From: Spongiivirga citrea
GTDB lineage: Bacteria > Bacteroidota > Bacteroidia > Flavobacteriales > Flavobacteriaceae
Reading direction: 5' to 3'
DNA length: 64,000 bases
Assembly: GCF_010671565.1 (NCBI RefSeq)
Contig: NZ_JAABOQ010000004.1
Location: 248,001-312,000 of the forward strand
This document shows positions 59,405-64,000 of the stretch, in pieces. Below the pieces are notes generated by a model. The model was not told the DNA's origin and did not search any database. It saw only the letters and a list, made by a program, of their open reading frames with translations. Numbering within the stretch: the first letter of the stretch is position 1; the number at the start of each line of letters is the position of its first letter. Made by a program: the position numbers and the translations under genes.

Positions 59405-60181
59405 ATGAAGTTCTTTCGAACGGTAAGACAAAAGCTAATTTTGGACAATAAAAAAATTCAATACCTGAAGTATGCGTTAGGAGAAATCGTACTGGTTGTA
59501 ATAGGGATTTTGATCGCAATACAGATAAATAATTGGAATCAGTCGAAAAAAGATACTATTTCTTTGAATGAATATTTGATAAAACTAAAGTCCCATACAA
59601 AAGAAGACATAGAACAACTGGAAGAATTAAAAAAAGGAAGAAAACAAATTGCCGACGCCTGTAAAAAAGCACGTAATAGTATCCTGAATAAGACCGAAAA
59701 TGACAATCTTTTTTTGTTCAAGATAAGTGGCTCTGCTTTTGTTGATTTTTATTTTAAACCCAATTCAGGCGGATATGAATCATTGAAAAATTCAGAGTAT
59801 TATGGTAAAATAAACAATACCAAACTTGATTCACTTTTGGGTAAATATCACGGCTTAGTGGATATTATTGCAGAAAATGAGAGGAACTATAATCAATATG
59901 CAGTTCATCAAGAGAATTATCTCGATACTCAGTTTGATAGGTCTCTTATTTTTGCTTCCGCATTTATGCCATTAGATTCGTTAGCCACAAAAGCTACACC
60001 TCAGTCTGAATATGACCAAGCATTCATTGAATATACAGCCAAACCCGCTTACAGAAATGTCATTAGTTTGGCAGCGTGGCAATTCGATACGATAATTAAC
60101 CAATATAATCAATTAACAGAACTAGGGCATCTCATTATAGCAGAAATAGATGCAACAACTTCCGGCCAAAAGAGAAAATGA
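59405..60181 (+). CDS. DUF6090 family single-pass membrane protein
   Basis: 258 residues. The start MKFFRTVRQKLILDNKKIQY, followed by the helix ALGEIVLVVIGILIAIQINN (about 27-46), is the hallmark of this family, widespread in Flavobacteriia and of unknown role. The rest is a helical, charged, probably periplasmic domain. No signal peptide. It is a lone gene between rho and rpsT. Confidence 0.9.
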   Translation: MKFFRTVRQKLILDNKKIQYLKYALGEIVLVVIGILIAIQINNWNQSKKDTISLNEYLIKLKSHTKEDIEQLEELKKGRKQIADACKKARNSILNKTENDNLFLFKISGSAFVDFYFKPNSGGYESLKNSEYYGKINNTKLDSLLGKYHGLVDIIAENERNYNQYAVHQENYLDTQFDRSLIFASAFMPLDSLATKATPQSEYDQAFIEYTAKPAYRNVISLAAWQFDTIINQYNQLTELGHLIIAEIDATTSGQKRK

Positions 60182-60189
60182 TAAGAAAC

Positions 60190-60226
60190 AAAAAAAGCCC
60201 TTACCGCAATGCAGTAAGAGCTTTGA
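60190..60226 (-). terminator. terminator of rpsT
   Basis: Minus strand: AAAGCTCTTAC, a 9-base loop, GTAAGGGCTTTTTTT. It starts 23 bases after the rpsT stop and can also serve the convergent DUF6090 gene. Confidence 0.85.
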
Positions 60227-60246
60227 AATCCTTTAAAGAAAACTTA

Positions 60247-60498
60247 TTAAAGCGCTGCTACGTGCTTTGCTAAGTTCGATTTTAAGTTTGCCGCTTTATT
60301 ATTGTGAATAATATTACGCTTAGCAAGCTTATCGATCATTGAAACAACTGAAGGAAATAGTGCTTCTGCATCTTTCTTTTCAGTGATTTCACGTAATTTC
60401 TTGATCGCGTTACGAGTTGTTTTGTGCTGGTATCTGTTGCGCAAACGTCTCGTTTCGTTACTACGTATTCTTTTTAAAGCTGACTTATGATTTGCCAT
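60247..60498 (-). CDS. rpsT: 30S ribosomal protein S20
   Basis: 83 residues, basic and helical, binds 16S rRNA early in assembly. Typical start [20 protein letters not shown] and [20 protein letters not shown]; the later part has [20 protein letters not shown] and a short tail. Transcribed on the minus strand, downstream of two tRNA-Glu genes in the same direction. Confidence 0.97.
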   Translation of the reverse strand: MANHKSALKRIRSNETRRLRNRYQHKTTRNAIKKLREITEKKDAEALFPSVVSMIDKLAKRNIIHNNKAANLKSNLAKHVAAL

Positions 60499-60562
60499 AA
60501 TTTATGGTATTACAATACTATTATTTTCTTTTTATTCTTAATTCGCAACCGAATTAAACTCG

Positions 60563-60634
60563 TAGCCCGTAGGGGAATCGAACCCCTCTTCCCAGGATGA
60601 AAACCTGATGTCCTAACCGATAGACGAACGGGCC
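60563..60634 (-). tRNA. tRNA-Glu (anticodon UUC), copy 1
   Basis: 72 bases folding as a full cloverleaf: acceptor arm GGCCCGT with ACGGGCT (so pair 1-72 is G-U), D-arm with GTCTATCGGTTAGGAC, anticodon loop TTTTCAT giving UUC, T-arm GAGGGGTTCGATTCCCCT. The 3' CCA is not encoded. Identical to the copy at 60715-60786. Confidence 0.96.
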
Positions 60635-60714
60635 ATTTCTAGTTAGGAGTTATTGAGTTATAAGTTAAGAGTAATACTCAGAACTCTAAACTCAAGACTC
60701 TGCACTAGAGTAAG

Positions 60715-60786
60715 TAGCCCGTAGGGGAATCGAACCCCTCTTCCCAGGATGAAAACCTGATGTCCTAACCGATAGACGAACGGGCC
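60715..60786 (-). tRNA. tRNA-Glu (anticodon UUC), copy 2
   Basis: Base-for-base copy of the tRNA at 60563-60634, separated by 80 bases of GAGTTA/ACTC-rich sequence. Same strand, probably one transcript with rpsT downstream. Duplicate tRNA-Glu genes between rpsT and proS fit a recent tandem duplication. Confidence 0.96.
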
Positions 60787-60884
60787 AAAATACCAAATTA
60801 GGAATTCCCTATTTCGGTAGGCGGGTGCAAAAATACAACTATTTCCAAAATTCGCAAGTGCTTAAACCACTTTTTTGAAACGAA

Positions 60885-62363
60885 TTAATAGGCCTTTGCA
60901 AATAACACTCGTTGTTGTGATGGCTTACCAGTTAATACGCAGCTACCCGTCTCGTTATCAGCATCAAACGGAATACATCGTATGGTAGCTTTTGTACGTT
61001 TTTTAATCCGATCTTCTGTTTCTTCAGTTCCATCCCAATGAGCAGATACAAAGCCTCCTTTTTCTTTAATAACCTTTTCAAAATCATCAAACGTATCTAC
61101 TTTAGTAATATGATTATTTCTAAAGTCTAATGCTCTTTCATGAAGTGTATTTTGAATTTCTACTAAAAGATCTTTTACTTTATTTACTACCTCATCCTTG
61201 GCAACAAATTCCTTTGTTAAGGTGTCACGTCTTGCCAACTCTACAGTGCGCTTTTCTAGATCCTTTGGTCCGATACCAATTCGCAATGGTACTCCTTGCA
61301 ATTCATACTGCGCAAACTTCCAGCCAGGCTTATGGGTATCTCGATTATCAAACTTAACACTAACCCCAACATTTCGAAGGTCGCGCTGAAGCTCTTTCGC
61401 AACTTCAGTAATTCGGTTTAATTCCTCTTCACTTTTATATATAGGTACAATAACCACTTGAATAGGTGCTAATTTTGGTGGTAATACTAATCCGTGGTCA
61501 TCACTATGCGTCATAATAAGCCCACCGATTAGCCGCGTACTCACCCCCCAAGAGGTCGCCCATACGTGATCTAGTTTCCCTTCTTTCGTTGCAAACTTTA
61601 CATCAAATGCTTTTGCGAAATTCTGACCTAAAAAATGAGATGTTCCAGCTTGCAGCGCCTTACCATCTTGCATTAGTGCTTCAATGGTGTAGGTTTCTTC
61701 AGCCCCGGCAAAACGCTCGCTATCTGTTTTCACGCCTTTAATTACCGGCATCGCCATAAACTCTTCTGCAAAAGTCGCATATACTTCTTGCATCTGTGCT
61801 GCTTCAGCGATTGCTTCGGCTTTATTAGCATGAGCCGTATGCCCTTCTTGCCACAAAAATTCCGAAGTACGCAAGAATAGACGTGTCCTCATTTCCCAAC
61901 GCACCACATTTGCCCATTGGTTTACTAAAATAGGTAGATCGCGATAGGATTGAATCCACCCCTTGTAGGTATTCCATATAATAGCCTCGCTCGTTGGACG
62001 CACTACCAATTCCTCTTCAAGTTTCGCTTCTGGATCAACCCGAAGCTTACCTTCATTATCAGGATCATTTTGTAATCGATAATGCGTTACAACAGCGCAC
62101 TCCTTTGCAAAACCCTCGGCATTTTTCTCTTCAGCCTCGAAAAGGCTTTTAGGCACAAATAATGGGAAATAGGCGTTTTGATGCCCTGTCTCCTTAAACA
62201 TTCTATCCAATTCTGCTTGCATTTTTTCCCAGATAGCAAATCCGTAGGGTTTGATCACCATACATCCGCGAACTGCAGAATTCTCAGCCAAATCGGCTTG
62301 AACTACCAATTCATTATACCATTTAGAATAATCTTCGCTTCTTTTCGTTAACTTCTTAGCCAT
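60885..62363 (-). CDS. proS: prolyl-tRNA synthetase, short (eukaryote/archaeal-like) form
   Basis: Class II synthetase of about 492 residues. The opening [20 protein letters not shown] and the [16 protein letters not shown] segment mark the eukaryote/archaeal-type ProRS lacking the bacterial editing insert; the catalytic core has [20 protein letters not shown] and [14 protein letters not shown]; the anticodon domain and the family's C-terminal zinc-like domain ([20 protein letters not shown]) follow. The ATG at 62363 ([10 protein letters not shown]) fits the family start better than one six codons earlier. Confidence 0.96.
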   Translation of the reverse strand: MAKKLTKRSEDYSKWYNELVVQADLAENSAVRGCMVIKPYGFAIWEKMQAELDRMFKETGHQNAYFPLFVPKSLFEAEEKNAEGFAKECAVVTHYRLQNDPDNEGKLRVDPEAKLEEELVVRPTSEAIIWNTYKGWIQSYRDLPILVNQWANVVRWEMRTRLFLRTSEFLWQEGHTAHANKAEAIAEAAQMQEVYATFAEEFMAMPVIKGVKTDSERFAGAEETYTIEALMQDGKALQAGTSHFLGQNFAKAFDVKFATKEGKLDHVWATSWGVSTRLIGGLIMTHSDDHGLVLPPKLAPIQVVIVPIYKSEEELNRITEVAKELQRDLRNVGVSVKFDNRDTHKPGWKFAQYELQGVPLRIGIGPKDLEKRTVELARRDTLTKEFVAKDEVVNKVKDLLVEIQNTLHERALDFRNNHITKVDTFDDFEKVIKEKGGFVSAHWDGTEETEDRIKKRTKATIRCIPFDADNETGSCVLTGKPSQQRVLFAKAY

Positions 62364-62418
62364 TTTTCGGTAGTTTGGCACAAAATTTGTGTCCTAGTTA
62401 AATATAAATTTAGTAGCG

Positions 62419-62449
62419 CAAAACTAACTAAATTTGTAATGTTCAACAA
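62419..62449 (-). promoter_or_regulatory. proS promoter
   Basis: Minus strand TAGTTTTG at 62419-62426 is an exact -7 (TAnnTTTG). TTG at 62447-62449, 20 bases further, can act as the -33. It overlaps the divergent promoter of the next gene. Confidence 0.65.
62429..62436 (+). promoter_or_regulatory. -7 box of the Gly/Trp-rich lipoprotein gene
   Basis: TAAATTTG, an exact -7 match, 3 bases from the proS -7 on the other strand. Transcription would start near 62442, so the ATG at 62439 cannot be the start; this favours the ATG at 62466, which has AAGGAG two bases before it. Confidence 0.6.
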
Positions 62450-62465
62450 TAAAATCGAAGGAGTT

Positions 62466-63659
62466 ATGAAACGCAACTACATTATGAACACACAAAGTAT
62501 ATATACTGCTCTTACAGTGGCTATGATGCTTCTTTTAGCATCATGTGGATCTTACCAACAATCATCTTATTATGATGATGGTATTTATGTTTCTGCTGAC
62601 ACACAAGCTAGAAAAAGAACAGTACAACAAAATCAACAAGTTGCGCCTCCAAAAGAAAAAACATCGGTATATCAAAACTACTTCGATCGCAAAGCTGATG
62701 AGTATGAAATAGCTGCAGCGCAAATGGAACAAGATTCTGTATTTACTGATATCGAATCTTACTCAAGTGTTAACGACCCAGATCAAATTACTGGTGACGG
62801 CTTAAGTTATAGTGACAACCAAAATGTAGGTTGGGGTGAAAACCCATCTTCCATCTCAATAAATGTATGGGGTAACAATTGGGGACCTGGCTTTGGCTGG
62901 GGAGGTGGATTTAATCGTTTTGGCTTTGGCTGGGGTGGTGGTTTTTACAACCCTTGGAATGTTGGCTGGGGCTGGGGATGGAATGACCCTTGGTTTGGCG
63001 GATTTGGCCCTGGATGGGGCTGGGGTAATAGCTGGGCATTTGGCGGGGGCTGGTGGTGTCCTCCTGGTTTTTATGGTGGATATTACGGTGGATTTTATGG
63101 AAATCGTTTTGGCTATGGCCGCTTTAATCGATTTGGACGATATAATAATAGCCGCTTAGCATATAACACAGGACGACGGTCGGCTTACACACGCAGAGGA
63201 GTTGCGAATTCCGTTAGAAGTAATAGAAGCGGTGTTTCAAGACGTTCTAGTTATAACTCAGCTTCTAGACGTGGTCGTGTGGGTGTAGACAATAGCAGCT
63301 CAGTACGAAGAAGAGGCACATCAATTGCTTCAAGACGTTCAGGATATGCGGGCAATCGCTCGTCAGGAACATACAGTCGTTCTAATAGTGGTGTTTCAAG
63401 AAGATCATCTGGCATTAGTCGATCATCAGGAAATAGCGCAACAAGAAGAAGTTCATCAACAAGACGAAGCTCAGGTTATTCTCGTAGTTCATCTTCCAGA
63501 AGAAGTTCGGGTACACGATCTAGTTCTTCTAGTAGACGTAGTTCAGGATATTCGCGAAGCAGCAGTTCTTCAAGAAGTTCGGCACGCTCAAGCTCTGGAC
63601 GTAGTTCATCAAGAAGTTCAGGACGCTCAAGCGGCGGACGAAGAGGCGGACGTTCATAA
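62466..63659 (+). CDS. lipoprotein with Gly/Trp-rich middle and Arg/Ser-rich tail
   Basis: About 397 residues. A lipoprotein signal (ALTVAMMLLLASCGS) is followed by an acidic-polar part, then about 100 residues of Gly, Trp, Phe, Asn and Tyr (WGWGWNDPWFGGFGPGWGWG), then 150 residues almost all Arg, Ser, Gly and Thr (RRSSGYSRSSSSRRSSGTRS). I do not recognise a family. The tail is strongly basic and could bind nucleic acid, polysaccharide or the cell surface; the glycine-tryptophan part resembles structural or amyloid-like surface proteins. The start at 62466 fits the promoter. An outer-membrane protein gene follows 31 bases later, suggesting a shared operon. Confidence 0.8.
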   Translation: MKRNYIMNTQSIYTALTVAMMLLLASCGSYQQSSYYDDGIYVSADTQARKRTVQQNQQVAPPKEKTSVYQNYFDRKADEYEIAAAQMEQDSVFTDIESYSSVNDPDQITGDGLSYSDNQNVGWGENPSSISINVWGNNWGPGFGWGGGFNRFGFGWGGGFYNPWNVGWGWGWNDPWFGGFGPGWGWGNSWAFGGGWWCPPGFYGGYYGGFYGNRFGYGRFNRFGRYNNSRLAYNTGRRSAYTRRGVANSVRSNRSGVSRRSSYNSASRRGRVGVDNSSSVRRRGTSIASRRSGYAGNRSSGTYSRSNSGVSRRSSGISRSSGNSATRRSSSTRRSSGYSRSSSSRRSSGTRSSSSSRRSSGYSRSSSSSRSSARSSSGRSSSRSSGRSSGGRRGGRS

Positions 63660-63690
63660 TCTCATTTTAAAGATCATTGCTATTTAAAAC

Positions 63691-64000
63691 ATGAAAAAGA
63701 TATTTTTCTCTATCATAGCTACTATTGCTATCAGCACAACCTACGCCCAAACTTCAAGTGATGTTTTGCGGTTTAGTCAAGAAAATTTAAGTGGAACAGC
63801 TCGTTTTAGAGCTATGAGCGGGGCTTTTGGAGCCTTAGGCGGTGATTTCTCAGCCACCTCATTAAACCCAGCGAGTGGTGCCGTTTTTGCACACAGCGAG
63901 GTTGCGGGAACTTTGGGAAATTCAAGTAAAGTAAATGATGCTACTTACTTTAATTCCTTAAGAAGCACAACAGATAACAACTTTGACATTAGTCAAGCAG
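63691..64000 (+). CDS. outer-membrane protein, OmpP1/FadL-like, truncated by window end
   Basis: Only the first 103 codons are present. A signal peptide (IFFSIIATIAISTTYAQ) is followed by SSDVLRFSQENLSGTARFRA and MSGAFGALGGDFSATSLNPA, the N-terminal pattern of OmpP1/FadL/TodX-like hydrophobic-compound transport barrels. The gene runs off the window, so the family call is provisional. It starts 31 bases after the Gly/Trp-rich lipoprotein. Confidence 0.82.
   Translation, partial: MKKIFFSIIATIAISTTYAQTSSDVLRFSQENLSGTARFRAMSGAFGALGGDFSATSLNPASGAVFAHSEVAGTLGNSSKVNDATYFNSLRSTTDNNFDISQA

Noticed and set aside
60640-60714. GAGTTA/ACTC-rich spacer between the tRNA genes as a CRISPR-like or structured element
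   Set aside because: The repeats are irregular and low in complexity, with no constant unit or spacer length.
63325-63687. Frame rich in Val, Gln, Glu and His across the Arg/Ser-coding repeat
   Set aside because: It arises from reading the simple-sequence Arg/Ser codons in another frame and has no independent start or homology.

Overview
The window comes from a low-GC member of the Bacteroidota, most likely a marine Flavobacteriaceae. Evidence: Bacteroidota-type promoters (TTTG, about 19 bp, TAnnTTTG), almost no Shine-Dalgarno sites, and lineage-typical families (2TM domain, DUF4293, DUF6090, DUF2807, DUF3291, UMF1 transporters, a Rho with a polar N-terminal insert, a TonB-dependent receptor with a carboxypeptidase-like N-terminal domain). 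Most of the window is chromosomal core. No integrase, transposase, phage gene, CRISPR array or rRNA was seen.

Layout. 1-1728: a truncated ZIP metal transporter, a small anchored protein and a CAP-domain lipoprotein. 2046-5918 (minus): pyrR, pyrB, a STAS-like protein, a DUF3291 protein, rnz and pdxH. 6114-10653 (plus): a membrane sensor with a PAS-like end, then thrS-infC-rpmI-rplT, where infC starts on AUA. 11274-16564 (minus): cspA, a cholesterol-dependent-cytolysin-like lipoprotein, and directly upstream of it a NarL-type response regulator with its TPR histidine kinase. 16903-20150: a remnant of a serine hydrolase gene, a class III nucleotide cyclase, the intact serine hydrolase and a membrane LytTR regulator. 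20181-31407: an uncharacterised exported protein, dnaB, accA, an EamA transporter, an LptF/G permease, tgt, a LysM protein, cmk and lon.

31758-34709: an ECF sigma factor with a probable anti-sigma factor and two exported beta-repeat proteins (DUF4097, DUF2807). 34715-40485: a nested inverted repeat, a UMF1 transporter, an M48 protease, a collagen-like lipoprotein, two msrB genes, a YncE-like propeller and a DinB-like protein. 40519-50175: VOC, TfoX-like and DoxX proteins, then a LytTR response regulator, an amidohydrolase, three small 2TM proteins, a LytS-type kinase that itself ends in a 2TM domain, a TPR protein, a DUF2141 protein, GNAT and a TonB-dependent receptor. 50370-57216: two YhhN-like membrane proteins, NDH-2, a second sigma factor with a membrane partner, an acyltransferase, a NUDIX hydrolase, a cyclophilin and a DUF4293 protein. 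57463-64000: rho, a DUF6090 protein, rpsT, two identical tRNA-Glu genes, proS, a Gly/Trp then Arg/Ser-rich lipoprotein and the start of an outer-membrane protein.

The most interesting locus is 11768-16564. The lipoprotein has cytolysin-family domains 1-3, but the cholesterol-binding domain 4 is replaced by what reads as a hemopexin-like propeller. It lies downstream of a dedicated two-component system. The gap between them holds three copies of TACGTAG at 20- and 10-bp spacing, likely binding sites for that regulator.
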